The notes below the pieces were generated by a model. The model had not been told where the DNA came from and ran no database searches. It saw only the letters and a program-made list of their open reading frames with translations. This document shows positions 9,701-18,144 of a stretch of 64,000 nt of DNA, piece by piece. A program made the position numbers and the translations under genes. Positions within the stretch are counted from its first letter, which is position 1. Every line of letters starts with the position of its first letter. The stretch is from Arthrobacter sp. FW306-07-I (lineage in GTDB: Bacteria; Actinomycetota; Actinomycetes; Actinomycetales; Micrococcaceae): assembly GCF_021800405.1 (NCBI RefSeq), contig NZ_CP084550.1, forward strand, positions 2,480,001 through 2,544,000. The letters are read 5' to 3'.

Positions 9701-9947
9701 GTCTGCGGTGGAGGTCCAAGGCGAAGGCGTCCTGGCTGACATTGCCCGCGAATTGGTTTCCGTGATGCGCCGCGACGTCCGGACCGACTGGACCGTCCGC
9801 GACGACGTGCGTGCCAAGCTGCGGTCCTCGATTAAGCGGCTTCTTGTGCGCTTCGGGTACCCGCCAGACAAGCAGCCGGAGGCCATCAAGCTGGTTATGG
9901 AGCAGATGGAGTCCATGGCGCCGCGCTTTGCCGAAGCGCGTCTCTAG
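6759..9947 (+). CDS. hsdR: Type I restriction-modification system, restriction/translocase subunit
   Basis: 1062 residues, full length. It cleaves unmethylated DNA after ATP-driven translocation. The N-terminal nuclease domain shows RFDIVL with D145 and ELK at 159-161 (PD-(D/E)xK type). The SF2 motor has Walker A TQGSGKS (306-312), DEAH (416-419) and TGTP (446-449). The C-terminal helical domain that binds the M/S core is present. The start is GTG at 6759 after a GGGGGAA site; 85 bases separate it from hsdS, so it belongs to the operon but is not coupled. All catalytic residues are intact, so the system should be active if hsdS is. Confidence 0.96.
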   Translation: MTSPAVAFSEADWEGAAKERLGELDWKPLEGQSIAPGTGERESWSELLIRPRLLAALQRLNPVVPAQYLQQALAEVASPKSNDPMAENHRIHNCLVDGYRLSYIDSDGNEANPTIRLLSQAPDQNDWLAVNQVTLVQGDYKRRFDIVLYCNGMPISIIELKKAGSAHADLPGAHAQLQTYLREFPMAFRFCVFTLASDGIQAKYGTPFTPFNHFSPWNVDDDGVPVPPGYMVDGDAVTALDTALDGLYNQERFLQLLRNFTAFDQGSGGLAKRIAKPHQYYAVTKAVASTIQAVESNGKAGVVWHTQGSGKSMEMELYANMVARQPKLKNPTVVVITDRNELDGQLFEGFDRSLLLAESPKQIKKRSELRDELSNRTTGGIYFTTLQKFGRSKSEKEAGADHPLLSDRRNIIVVVDEAHRSHYDDLDGYARHLRDALPHATLIAFTGTPISFDDRNTQEVFGDYIDIYDLSRAVEDGATVPVYFEPRLIKVGLSEGVTEEDLDKSADELTLGLDDTERARIEASVAVVNAVYGAPQRIAALAEDLVAHWENRRDRMLKFIEAPGKAMIVGGTREICANLYSAIVALRPDWHSDDLSKGKIKVVYSGDATDVPPVSLHVRRDSLNAQVKERLKDVNDELELVIVKDMMLTGYDSPPLHTLYLDRPLKGALLMQTLARVNRTFRGKEDGLLVAYAPLAENLSKALSEYTQSDQANKPVGKNIDEAVALVRDRVDACRGLLSGYDWKAVWHKGGPKAFLNATWGSVNYLRDPRTPGNRPDDGEETLAAKYRRVSSQLARAWALCSSSTDLEALRPEIAVYEEIRVFMAKMDASDRQASGEPVPEEIQRLLGNLIASATSSGEVLDIYDAAGMPKPSLDDLTPEFIAKTQKARNPQLAIEALRKLIADESASSTRNNVIRQRAFSERITELMKKYTNQQLTSAEVIAELVELAREVAAEGKRGQQFTPPLNSDELAFYDAVAQNESAVEVQGEGVLADIARELVSVMRRDVRTDWTVRDDVRAKLRSSIKRLLVRFGYPPDKQPEAIKLVMEQMESMAPRFAEARL

Positions 9948-10002
9948 TCCCGAGTACCTGCCAGCAGGCAGTAGCAACAAAATACGAAAAATGGGGGAAA
10001 TC

Positions 10003-10494
10003 ATGTCGTCATACGATCCGTCTACAAGCTACAAAGGCCCGGCTGTTCCACCGGTTCCGGAGTCCGCCCCGCAGGTGAACGTCAGCAGAGGGAAGGGCCG
10101 GATTAGAAGATTTACTGCCGCCGTGGGACCGATCCAGCTGGCACGCATCGTCCTGGGAGCAGTCTTGGCGTTCTTATTCATCTTGACGTGGCTCGGCACC
10201 GGCCCTGCTGCAGTTGATGCCGGCAGCCCCTCAGACTGGAAGTCGGAGCTCAATTCAGCCAGCGTCAAGAACGAAATCAACAACGGTGAAACGAGGGGTG
10301 CGCCGCAGCAGACTGTAGTCAACGGCTGGTACGCGAACGATATTGCGACTATCACCGCAGCGCAGAACACATACATGGCCGCGAGTTCCGCCCGGAACGG
10401 AACTCTTCTCACTCTGCTGGGCCTCGGGTTTGCTGGAGAACTAATCCTCCGGGGTCTGGACAGGGCACGCAACATCAGGTCAGCGACCGCCTAG
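10003..10494 (+). CDS. Small membrane protein, last gene of the restriction operon
   Basis: 163 residues, not recognised. The N-terminal 40 residues are Pro/Ser-rich and followed by a basic stretch (GKGRIRRF), then TM helix 1 (about 47-67). A polar loop of about 65 residues comes next, then TM helix 2 (about 137-153). The start chosen is ATG at 10003, with GGGGGAAA just upstream; longer in-frame starts overlap hsdR. It follows hsdR by 55 bases on the same strand, with a ribosome site similar to that of hsdR. A link to restriction is suggested only by position; it may be an unrelated passenger. Confidence 0.65.
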   Translation: MSSYDPSTSYKGPAVPPVPESAPQVNVSRGKGRIRRFTAAVGPIQLARIVLGAVLAFLFILTWLGTGPAAVDAGSPSDWKSELNSASVKNEINNGETRGAPQQTVVNGWYANDIATITAAQNTYMAASSARNGTLLTLLGLGFAGELILRGLDRARNIRSATA

Positions 10495-10520
10495 GATCAA
10501 CTCCTACACACCAGCGCCTC

Positions 10521-10733
10521 TCACTTCTGGTAAATGTCCCGCCGGTGCCCTAGGTTCACCACCACGACCAGGAGCACGTCGTCCTGAATGGTGTAAATGA
10601 TCCTGTAGTCGCCGACACGGACCCGGTAACCAGGACGGCCGCTCAATGCAATAGCCTTGGGCGGCCGCGGCTCTTGGCCAACGAGTGCGATCCGCCCTGA
10701 CTCCGCTCCCTGCTCACGTCGTTCATACGGAGC
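10521..10733 (-). pseudogene. RelE/ParE-family toxin gene, 5'-truncated
   Basis: An open frame of 70 codons on the minus strand translates with a clear RelE C-terminal half: EPRPPKAIALSGRPGYRVRV, then GDYRIIYTIQDD, and GHRRDIYQK before the stop. The core strands and the conserved Arg/Tyr of RelE-type mRNA interferases are recognisable. The frame is closed upstream by TGA at 10734-10736 with no ATG or GTG in between, and the first 20-30 residues of a normal RelE (about 85-90 aa) are missing. No antitoxin gene is adjacent. It ends 7 bases from the CD-NTase stop, so it is debris of a toxin-antitoxin locus within the island. Confidence 0.8.
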
Positions 10734-10739
10734 TCATCC

Positions 10740-12080
10740 TCAGATAACGATGACATCCTGGCGGCTCTTTGCGACGCAACTACCGTCCTTGACTATCATC
10801 GCTTCGACGTAGTGGTACCCAACGTAGGATGTCGTCTCGATCCAGTTGCGTGCTCCGCTGTCCTTCTGAATTTCACCTCGTAGTGAGCCGGCCCTCTCTG
10901 CTTCCTCTCCATAGTTCCGAACCTTCCAGTACACGTCATATGGCTCAGGTATGTTCGATTTTTCAATCTTGAACTTCAAGGATTGACGCTTCCCGACCCT
11001 GTCACCGCGCCGAGGCAAGGGGCCGCCACGGAACCCCTTCCGCGGGACTACGTACCCGACGTTTTTGAAGCGATAAGCGGGGTTGAGAGCCTCGGGAATG
11101 GCAAAATCTCGGTCCAGGAACCGCTCCGACGCCGGTACCAGCGGCCTGATGGAGGCCGCCGCCGTAAGGCTAGCGGGCTCAACGATCGCACCGAAGTTAG
11201 ATCCGAACAGATCTCGCCAGATTTTCACTGCCTTGCTGTAGTCGGACTCATCACAGGCTTCATCGATTTTTTCGACATACGAAGCGAATCGGGTCCGGAA
11301 AGTCTGGTAGTTGTGGCTTTGCCAGCGATCAGCCAGGTTCCGACCAGTGCCAGGGTCAATAATGCAGGGGGCGTCGTGCGGATATCCAGCGAGTTGTGTA
11401 GCCAAAGCCGCTGAAAGTGTTCGGAGCGTATTAGCGACGTTTCTATATGCGTCCGGATCGCTTATCCTCGCGGTCTCACTGACGTGGTGAGCCAACGCGG
11501 CTGTTAGTGTGACGGACGGGATCGCGAAGCGGGCCTTGTGGTCGCGTAGGTACTTCAGGAGCCGGACGACCTTGACGAGGTTTCCGTTCGTCATTCGGTT
11601 CTTGCCCTCTAGCCACTCGGTGAATTCGTCGGGGGCAGCCGGTTCGAACTGGTTGGTGTTCCTATTGGTGACGTAAGGAGCGCCGTACAGGGTCACAAAC
11701 GGGACCACGTCGACGTGGAAGTCGCCTGCGTAGTCAATCGTCACGCAGCGCTTCTTGCGCGAACGCATTGACCTGTAAGACGCACTCCGCCCAAACGCCT
11801 CGTACAACTTCTGCACGTAGTCGCTGGGCTCCCAGCCTTCAACCCCATCCATCAGGACCAACACGTCTGCGTCAAATTCTTTGTTACCGACGGGCTTGAT
11901 GATGGTCCCGTGCGCAAAGGAGCCTTGCGGAATCACTTCGACTACATACTCACCAAAGACCTCATCGTTCGAGAGGAAGTTCTCAATGGCGGTCACGCGT
12001 TGAGACAGCAGGTTCAACCTGCTCTGGTTCAAATTAACCTTTTCCTTGAGAAAAACTCGAAAATCACCGGACTGACTCAT
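10740..12080 (-). CDS. CBASS CD-NTase (SMODS nucleotidyltransferase with AGS-C sensor)
   Basis: 446 residues. It should make a cyclic oligonucleotide second messenger on phage infection. The nucleotidyltransferase signature is complete: GSFAHGT (53-59), the D70-x-D72 pair in EFDADVLVLM, and a third Asp at 124 in FHVDVVPFV. A helical domain follows. The last 110 or so residues match the AGS-C sensor domain found on SMODS enzymes: YDVYWKVRNYGEEAERAG, then LRGE, then YVGYHYVEAMIVKDG. The ATG is preceded by AAGGA. It lies 54 bases downstream of the effector gene and should share its transcript. The cyclic nucleotide produced cannot be read from sequence. No Cap2/Cap3 or HORMA/TRIP13 genes are present, so this is a minimal type I CBASS. 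Confidence 0.88.
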   Translation of the reverse strand: MSQSGDFRVFLKEKVNLNQSRLNLLSQRVTAIENFLSNDEVFGEYVVEVIPQGSFAHGTIIKPVGNKEFDADVLVLMDGVEGWEPSDYVQKLYEAFGRSASYRSMRSRKKRCVTIDYAGDFHVDVVPFVTLYGAPYVTNRNTNQFEPAAPDEFTEWLEGKNRMTNGNLVKVVRLLKYLRDHKARFAIPSVTLTAALAHHVSETARISDPDAYRNVANTLRTLSAALATQLAGYPHDAPCIIDPGTGRNLADRWQSHNYQTFRTRFASYVEKIDEACDESDYSKAVKIWRDLFGSNFGAIVEPASLTAAASIRPLVPASERFLDRDFAIPEALNPAYRFKNVGYVVPRKGFRGGPLPRRGDRVGKRQSLKFKIEKSNIPEPYDVYWKVRNYGEEAERAGSLRGEIQKDSGARNWIETTSYVGYHYVEAMIVKDGSCVAKSRQDVIVI

Positions 12081-12134
12081 TTTTTGTCCTTCTGAAGAAA
12101 TTCAAAGCAAGCCGCTAAGCACAGCACTGTGATC

Positions 12135-12941
12135 TCAGATAGCGGCATCTATAGTCCACTCTGCGGTCTGGGCTATCTGAGTGATCTGGCTGGCTGCGCC
12201 ATCTGCCGCTCCCCTTCGTCGAATTTGGTCTTCTTTAGCCCAAAGAACCCGAGAGTCTGAAGTGGTCTTCAGCTGCCGCAGCGCAGCCAGTTGGTCAGGC
12301 GTAGGTAGGAGCTCCACAACATCGGCGATCAGCAGTTCCTGGCTCTTTGCCCAGGGGCTGTACTTCATAGGGCGATAAAGACGTTCGACTCGGTCGTACT
12401 TGATGAGCCGAAATAGCTCTTGGGGCAGAATGCCAGTAGCAACTAGTTCCTCATGGAACTCGCGCCAGCAGTCGGTCTCACGTCCACGCTCTCCCTCAAA
12501 CCACCGTACGAACGAAACTAGATGTTTGCCCGGGACGCGCACCCGGAGATCACCCTCGCTGACGGCGTCTGGGACCAACAAATCGTCGTCCAGGACGTTC
12601 ATGTCGCGTAATTTTCCTGACGATGACGGATGAGTCTTGTAAACGCCCCCAACGGGTTGATACTGATCGAACCTTTGACCCTTCACCAGTAAGTAGTCAC
12701 CGTCAACTTGAATGCGATAAAGGTACGATGCAGAGATACGGACACGGCGTTGCCAAGTACGGAGGGCGTACCAAGCGACCTTCAGAAATCGAAAGTTAGT
12801 AATAATGGTGTCTAGCAGCGGTATGGCGAAGCCGATCGCGAAACCACTGGAAACTGCAAAGAATCCTTTGTCGGGATCCGAATTAATCATCGCAATTGTG
12901 AAAACTACAATTCCGATGAAATAAACAAACAAGCGAGCCAC
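12135..12941 (-). CDS. CBASS effector: two-TM protein with SMODS-associated NUDIX domain (Cap16-like)
   Basis: 268 residues. Two N-terminal TM helices (about 4-20 and 27-49) are followed by a basic linker and a NUDIX-like domain (about 71-190). It shows GDYLLVKGQR, QPVGGVYK (95-102) and a degenerate NUDIX box ending REFHEEL (160-166). This layout matches the 2TM-NUDIX CBASS effectors, whose NUDIX-like domain is thought to bind the cyclic nucleotide while the TM part disrupts the inner membrane. The canonical GX5EX7REUXEEXGU box is incomplete, in line with a sensing rather than hydrolytic role. The start is GTG at 12941, with TAAGGAG 8 bases upstream. Effector-before-synthase order is less common but known. 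Confidence 0.82.
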   Translation of the reverse strand: MARLFVYFIGIVVFTIAMINSDPDKGFFAVSSGFAIGFAIPLLDTIITNFRFLKVAWYALRTWQRRVRISASYLYRIQVDGDYLLVKGQRFDQYQPVGGVYKTHPSSSGKLRDMNVLDDDLLVPDAVSEGDLRVRVPGKHLVSFVRWFEGERGRETDCWREFHEELVATGILPQELFRLIKYDRVERLYRPMKYSPWAKSQELLIADVVELLPTPDQLAALRQLKTTSDSRVLWAKEDQIRRRGAADGAASQITQIAQTAEWTIDAAI

Positions 12942-12952
12942 GCTAAGACTCC

Positions 12953-13162
12953 TTAGTCGCAGTAGTTAGCGAGTTGCTGAGCGATCGAAGCAGGGTTGAA
13001 AGGTGTCGGATCAAAGGCGGTCATGAAGGCAACAAGTGAATCCAGCTCCGATGGGCGCCGAGGACACCTCGGCCTCAGTTGCGAGTTCAACAACTGAAGC
13101 CGAGCGTCTGTATCCTCATTGCCGGCGCTCCGGCAAGTACGTTGGGCCGTTTCGCCGACTAG
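12953..13162 (-). pseudogene. 3' fragment of an unrecognised gene upstream of the CBASS effector
   Basis: A 69-codon open frame, closed upstream by TAG, ends in TAA inside the TAAGGAG ribosome site of the effector gene. Its translation has protein-like composition near the end (SELDSLVAFMTAFDPTPF, then IAQQLANYCD). No ATG or GTG start with a ribosome site is visible; one ATG lies only 30 codons from the end, and a TTG pair sits mid-frame. Stop-to-SD overlap is typical of co-translated genes, so I read it as the 3' end of a former upstream operon gene cut off at the nrdF junction. The family is unknown; chance openness cannot be excluded. Confidence 0.4.
13068..13104 (-). terminator. Stem-loop downstream of nrdF
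   Basis: Arms 13068-13081 and 13091-13104 pair over 14 positions, 13 as Watson-Crick pairs; the remaining one is a G-U wobble on the minus transcript. The loop is 9 bases. There is no T-tract. It lies 105 bases past the nrdF stop and may end the nrd transcript. A second short hairpin (GCCGG/CCGGC, 13121-13134) lies between. Confidence 0.45.
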
Positions 13163-13208
13163 CTAGCCAGCAAACCGTCTGCCAGCCTCCGATCTCATCA
13201 AGGAGGGA

Positions 13209-14264
<1,056 letters not shown>

Positions 14265-14280
14265 TTAGTTGAAGCTGCAA

Positions 14281-16401
14281 CTACAGCATGCAGCTGACGC
14301 AGCCCTCCACCTCGGTCCCTTCCAGCGCGAGCTGGCGGAGACGGATGTAGTAGATCGTCTTGATGCCCTTCTTCCAGGCGTAGATCTGGGCCTTGTTGAT
14401 GTCGCGCGTGGTGGCGGTGTCCTTGAAGAACAGCGTCAGCGACAAGCCCTGGTCCACGTGCTGCGTAGCCGCGGCGTAGGTGTCGATGACCTTCTCGTAG
14501 CCGATCTCGTACGCATCCTGGTAGTACTCCAAATTGTCGTTGGTCAGGTACGGCGCCGGGTAGTACACGCGGCCCAGCTTGCCTTCCTTGCGGATCTCGA
14601 TCTTGGACGCCACCGGGTGGATCGAGGAGGTGGAGTTGTTGATGTAGGAGATCGAGCCGGTGGGCGGCACGGCCTGCAGGTTCTGGTTGTAGATGCCGTG
14701 CTCCATGACGGAAGCCTTCAGCTCGCGCCAGTCAGCCTGCGTGGGGATGTGCACGTTCTTGAAGAGCTCGCGGACCTTCTCGGTCTGCGGAACCCATTCC
14801 TGCTCCGTGTACTTATCGAAGAACTCCCCCGAGGCGTACTTGGACTTCTCGAAGCCGCCGAACGTCTGGCCGGTTTCGATGGCCAGCAGGTTGGAGGCGC
14901 GCACCGCGTGGTACACCACCGAGTAGAAGTAGATGTTGGTGAAGTCCAGGCCCTCTTCGGAGCCGTAGTGGACCCGCTCCCGCGCCAGGTAGCCGTGCAG
15001 GTTCATCTGGCCCAGGCCGATGGCGTGGCTCTGGTCGTTGCCCTTGGCGATGGACGGCACCGAGGTGATGTTGGACATGTCGGAGACGGCGGACAGCGAG
15101 CGGATGGCGGTCTCGATGGTGAGGCCGAAGTCCGGCGAGTCCATGGTCTTGGCGATGTTCAGCGAGCCCAGGTTGCAGGAGATGTCCTTGCCGGTGTCGG
15201 CGTAGGACAGGTCATCGTTGTACGTAGTGGGCTGGGAAACCTGGAGGATCTCCGAGCACAGGTTGGACATGATGATCTTGCCGTCGATCGGGTTGGCCCG
15301 GTTCACGGTGTCTTCGAACATGATGTACGGGTAGCCGGACTCGAACTGGATCTCGGCGAGGGTCTGGAAGAACTCGCGCGCCTTGATCTTGGTCTTCTTG
15401 ATCCGGGAATCGTCCACCATCTCGTAGTACTTTTCGGTGACCGAGACGTCGGAGAACGGCATGCCGTAGACGCGTTCGACGTCGTACGGCGAGAACAGGT
15501 ACATGTCCTCGTCCTTCTTGGCCAGCTCAAACGTGATGTCCGGGATGACGACGCCCAGGGAGAGGGTCTTGATGCGGATCTTCTCGTCCGCGTTCTCGCG
15601 CTTGGTGTCCAGGAACCGGTAGATGTCCGGGTGGTGCGCGTGCAGGTACACGGCACCGGCACCCTGGCGGGCACCAAGCTGGTTGGCGTAGGAGAAGCTG
15701 TCTTCGAGGAGCTTCATCACGGGGATGACGCCGGAGGACTGGTTCTCGATCTGCTTGATGGGCGCACCCACCTCGCGGATGTTGGTCAGTGCGAACGCCA
15801 CACCGCCGCCGCGCTTGGACAGCTGCAGTGCGGAGTTGATGGAGCGGCCGATCGACTCCATGTTGTCTTCGATGCGGAGCAGGAAGCAGGAGACCAGCTC
15901 GCCGCGCTGCTTCTTGCCGGCGTTCAGGAAGGTGGGGGTGGCCGGCTGGAAACGGCCGTCGATGATCTCGTCCACCATCTGCATGGCCAGCTGTTCGTTG
16001 CCGCGCGCCAAGTGCAGGGCCACCATGCAGACGCGGTCCTCGTAGCGTTCAAGGAAGCGCTTGCCGTCGAACGTCTTCAGCGTGTACGAAGTGTAGAACT
16101 TGAAGGCGCCCAGGAAGGTCTCGAAGCGGAACTTCTTCTTGTAGGCACGGTTGAACAGGTCACGGATGAAGTTCATCGTGTACTGGTCCAGCGTCTCGCG
16201 CTCGTAGTACTGGTTCTTCACCAGGTAATCGAGCTTCTCTTCCAGGTCGTGGAAGAACACGGTGTTGTTGTTAACGTGCTGCAGGAAGTACTGGTGGGCG
16301 GCCTCGCGGTCAGCCTCGAACTGGATTTCGCCATTGGGACCATAAAGGTTCAGCATGGCGTTCAGCTCGTGATAACCCAAGCCCTTGTAGGCAGCCGGCA
16401 T
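14281..16401 (-). CDS. nrdE: Class Ib ribonucleotide reductase, alpha (catalytic) subunit
   Basis: 706 residues from the ATG at 16401. It reduces ribonucleoside diphosphates, using a thiyl radical generated by NrdF and electrons from NrdH. The sequence is close throughout to mycobacterial NrdE (for example [20 protein letters not shown] and [20 protein letters not shown]). It ends in EGCVSCML, the shuttle cysteine pair that exchanges with NrdH. The frame is open another 45 codons, but those overlap nrdI and do not look like NrdE; the chosen start lies 20 bases after the nrdI stop and gives the family's usual length. A TTG at 16452 is a weaker alternative. Confidence 0.95.
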   Translation of the reverse strand: MPAAYKGLGYHELNAMLNLYGPNGEIQFEADREAAHQYFLQHVNNNTVFFHDLEEKLDYLVKNQYYERETLDQYTMNFIRDLFNRAYKKKFRFETFLGAFKFYTSYTLKTFDGKRFLERYEDRVCMVALHLARGNEQLAMQMVDEIIDGRFQPATPTFLNAGKKQRGELVSCFLLRIEDNMESIGRSINSALQLSKRGGGVAFALTNIREVGAPIKQIENQSSGVIPVMKLLEDSFSYANQLGARQGAGAVYLHAHHPDIYRFLDTKRENADEKIRIKTLSLGVVIPDITFELAKKDEDMYLFSPYDVERVYGMPFSDVSVTEKYYEMVDDSRIKKTKIKAREFFQTLAEIQFESGYPYIMFEDTVNRANPIDGKIIMSNLCSEILQVSQPTTYNDDLSYADTGKDISCNLGSLNIAKTMDSPDFGLTIETAIRSLSAVSDMSNITSVPSIAKGNDQSHAIGLGQMNLHGYLARERVHYGSEEGLDFTNIYFYSVVYHAVRASNLLAIETGQTFGGFEKSKYASGEFFDKYTEQEWVPQTEKVRELFKNVHIPTQADWRELKASVMEHGIYNQNLQAVPPTGSISYINNSTSSIHPVASKIEIRKEGKLGRVYYPAPYLTNDNLEYYQDAYEIGYEKVIDTYAAATQHVDQGLSLTLFFKDTATTRDINKAQIYAWKKGIKTIYYIRLRQLALEGTEVEGCVSCML

Positions 16402-16421
16402 CTCAGGCTTCTGGGCCCTGG

Positions 16422-16931
16422 TTACTTCTGTGTCTGCGACAGTCGTGTCCAAAACGTGTCCAATCCTTGGTTGACCCGGGTGACGTCTTCCGGCGTTCCC
16501 ATGAGTTCGAATCGATAGAGGTGGGGTACCTGGCATTTGGCGGCGATGATGTCCGCGGCCATGCAGTAGTTTTCCCCGAAGTTTGTATTGCCGGCGCCGA
16601 TGACGCCGCGGAGCAGTTGCCTGTTCTGCGGGTTGTTCAGGAACCGGATGACCTGCTTGGGAACGGATCCCTCTCCCCCGGTGCCGCCGTAGGTTGGCAC
16701 CACCAGCACGAACGGCCGGGTGGCGAGGAGGGGTGCGTCCTTTGGATACAACGGGATCCGGGCCATCTCACGGCCAAGCTTCGCGACGAAGCGGCTGGTG
16801 TTCTCGGATGTGGAGGAAAAGTAAATGAGCTGGCTCTCCGTGAGAGCCTGCCCGGGATCGTTCCGATCTGCGGCCGGCGGGGACACCTCCACACGCTGAG
16901 CCGTGTGGTCGCGCTGTGCTGTTGGTGCCAT
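16422..16931 (-). CDS. nrdI: NrdI flavodoxin-like protein
   Basis: 169 residues. NrdI is a small FMN protein that supplies oxidant for assembly of the Mn-tyrosyl cofactor in NrdF. The flavodoxin fold begins at about residue 36 with [18 protein letters not shown], the phosphate-binding loop, followed by [15 protein letters not shown] and NTNFGENYC, both typical of NrdI. The first 35 residues are a polar extension absent from many NrdI proteins. ATG at 16931 follows GAGGTGA; a GTG three codons upstream is possible. Third to last gene of nrdHIEF, 51 bases after nrdH. Confidence 0.93.
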   Translation of the reverse strand: MAPTAQRDHTAQRVEVSPPAADRNDPGQALTESQLIYFSSTSENTSRFVAKLGREMARIPLYPKDAPLLATRPFVLVVPTYGGTGGEGSVPKQVIRFLNNPQNRQLLRGVIGAGNTNFGENYCMAADIIAAKCQVPHLYRFELMGTPEDVTRVNQGLDTFWTRLSQTQK

Positions 16932-16982
16932 GGGAGTCACCTCAGCTGGTAGTTGGTCGCCGGCAGGAAAAAGCTGTGGCTC

Positions 16983-17228
16983 CTAGGCCACGGAAGAAAC
17001 GGCGGAGAGAGCCAGTTCCTCGATCTTGTCCGGGCGGAAACCTGACCAGTGGTCCTGATCCGTGACCACAACGGGTGCCTGCATGTAGCCCAGTGACTTC
17101 AGGCGCTCGAGGGCCTCGGCGTCCTGGGAGATGTCAACGCTCTGGTAGGTGATGCCCTTTTTGTCGAGCGCCCGGTAGGTGGCGTTGCACTGAACACAAG
17201 CAGGCTTTGTGTAAACCGTTACGGTCAT
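16983..17228 (-). CDS. nrdH: NrdH redoxin
   Basis: 81 residues, full length. A glutaredoxin-like thiol protein that reduces NrdE. The active site CVQC is at 11-14, preceded by YTKPA. The C-terminal WSGFRPDKIEEL is typical of NrdH rather than glutaredoxin and fits reduction by thioredoxin reductase. The ATG follows AGGGAC. It is the promoter-proximal gene of the operon; the upstream region has a likely NrdR operator 63 bases before the start. Confidence 0.96.
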   Translation of the reverse strand: MTVTVYTKPACVQCNATYRALDKKGITYQSVDISQDAEALERLKSLGYMQAPVVVTDQDHWSGFRPDKIEELALSAVSSVA

Positions 17229-17288
17229 TGTCCCTGTCCCCTTAGTTAAACTCTTGCTGGTTCGGTGTCCCCGTCCAGCTGTATGTAG

Positions 17289-17304
17289 ATACTACATGTA
17301 GTGC
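17289..17304 (-). promoter_or_regulatory. Probable NrdR box upstream of nrdH
   Basis: Contains the palindrome ACTACATGTAGT (17291-17302). It matches 12 of 16 positions of the NrdR consensus ACACWATATATWGTGT, placed 63 bases upstream of nrdH, where NrdR would repress nrdHIEF in response to dATP/ATP. ATGTAG and CTACAT arms just beside it (17284-17298) make a second overlapping dyad. The same 13-mer recurs at 17524-17536. No promoter hexamers were confidently placed. Confidence 0.6.
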
Positions 17305-17390
17305 AGACGCCTCTTTGGAACCCCAAGATGATGTATTACAAGTATGTCATTTAATGCACCGTTAATCCACAGGCAGGAGCCGGAAAAATG

Positions 17391-17410
17391 CCCGGGATCC
17401 CGGGTTTTTT
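17391..17410. terminator. GC palindrome with T-tract in the nrdH-tspO gap
   Basis: The perfect palindrome CCCGGGATCCCGGG (17391-17404) is followed on the plus strand by six T, and on the minus strand by CA and five T. It can work as a terminator in either direction. On the minus strand it would stop read-through from tspO into nrdH, behind the larger palindrome at 17510. Confidence 0.6.
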
Positions 17411-17509
17411 GCGGGCTTGGTCCACACCCTGTGGACGGGCTTGCCCACTTTTGCACAGTCCGCGTGTCGTGATTCACCGGCGTGTCGCCCACCTGTCCAG
17501 CCACAGGAA

Positions 17510-17549
17510 AAGGGTCCATCATCACTACATGTAGTGATGAGGGACCCTT
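17510..17549 (-). terminator. 40-bp near-perfect palindrome, tspO terminator and possible operator
   Basis: The whole 40 bp is self-complementary except for one pair (17518/17541). The inner 22 bp (17519-17540) is perfect. On the minus strand it is followed by TTTT, as expected of a terminator 38 bases after tspO. Its centre carries the same ACTACATGTAGT found at the nrdH operator, so a second NrdR-type site is also possible. The other bases of the 17229-17587 gap show no gene. Confidence 0.6.
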
Positions 17550-17587
17550 CGATCCGGCACGCGTCAGGCGAAGACTGCCTCCGCTTC

Positions 17588-18109
17588 CTACTTCGCGCCG
17601 GGATTGAGCCTGGCGATTGCCGTGGACAGTACGGTGGCGAATCCGCACCAGGCAGCGTACGGAGCGAGCGAAACGCCGGCAGTCCGGTTCAGCCGGTAGG
17701 TCCGCCGCACCAGGTCCGCACTGCTGGCCGCGAGCACTGCCGCTTCGACAGCGCCCAGCCACGGCCGGCGGGAGCGCCAGAAGAACCAGCTCCAGGATGC
17801 GTTGAGGACAAGGTTTGCGGCCAAGGCACCCTGGTAGGCACGCAGCTCCCGGCGGTGGTCCTTTCTGACCGGGCCGGGACTGTCGGCAGCACTGTCCAGT
17901 TCGGCTGCCCGGTCCAGCGCGACGGCGGACGTCACCGCCAGATCGGCGTACAAGGCAGTCCACACCACGGGAAACGCAATTGCCGGTGGCTGCCACTCCG
18001 GCTTCCGCAACTTCAGGTACCAGCTGCTCCTGGGGTCCGTGGCAACCCCGCCTGCGGCGGCAGTGGCGACCGTCGCCGCCGTCGTCCATGCCAGTGTCCT
18101 AAGTTTCAT
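17588..18109 (-). CDS. tspO: TspO/MBR (tryptophan-rich sensory protein) family
   Basis: 173 residues with five predicted TM helices. TspO proteins bind porphyrins and steroids and influence tetrapyrrole and stress responses. The family signature is clear: SSWYLKLRKPEWQPP (about 28-42), FPVVWTALY (about 47-55), and NLVLNASWSWFFWRSRRP near residue 100. A charged insert of about 25 residues (about 65-95) sits between helices 2 and 3. The ATG is preceded by GGGAGGGAC. It starts 35 bases after the CFA-type methyltransferase stop, so it is probably the last gene of the lipid-modification operon. Confidence 0.9.
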   Translation of the reverse strand: MKLRTLAWTTAATVATAAAGGVATDPRSSWYLKLRKPEWQPPAIAFPVVWTALYADLAVTSAVALDRAAELDSAADSPGPVRKDHRRELRAYQGALAANLVLNASWSWFFWRSRRPWLGAVEAAVLAASSADLVRRTYRLNRTAGVSLAPYAAWCGFATVLSTAIARLNPGAK

Positions 18110-18144
18110 GCCTGTCCCTCCCCTTCCTTAACACCAAGGCAAAA

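Noticed and set aside
14269..16518. 749-codon open frame on the plus strand opposite nrdE
   Set aside because: It is the GC-rich antisense shadow of nrdE; the translation is Val/Gly/Asp-rich without family resemblance.
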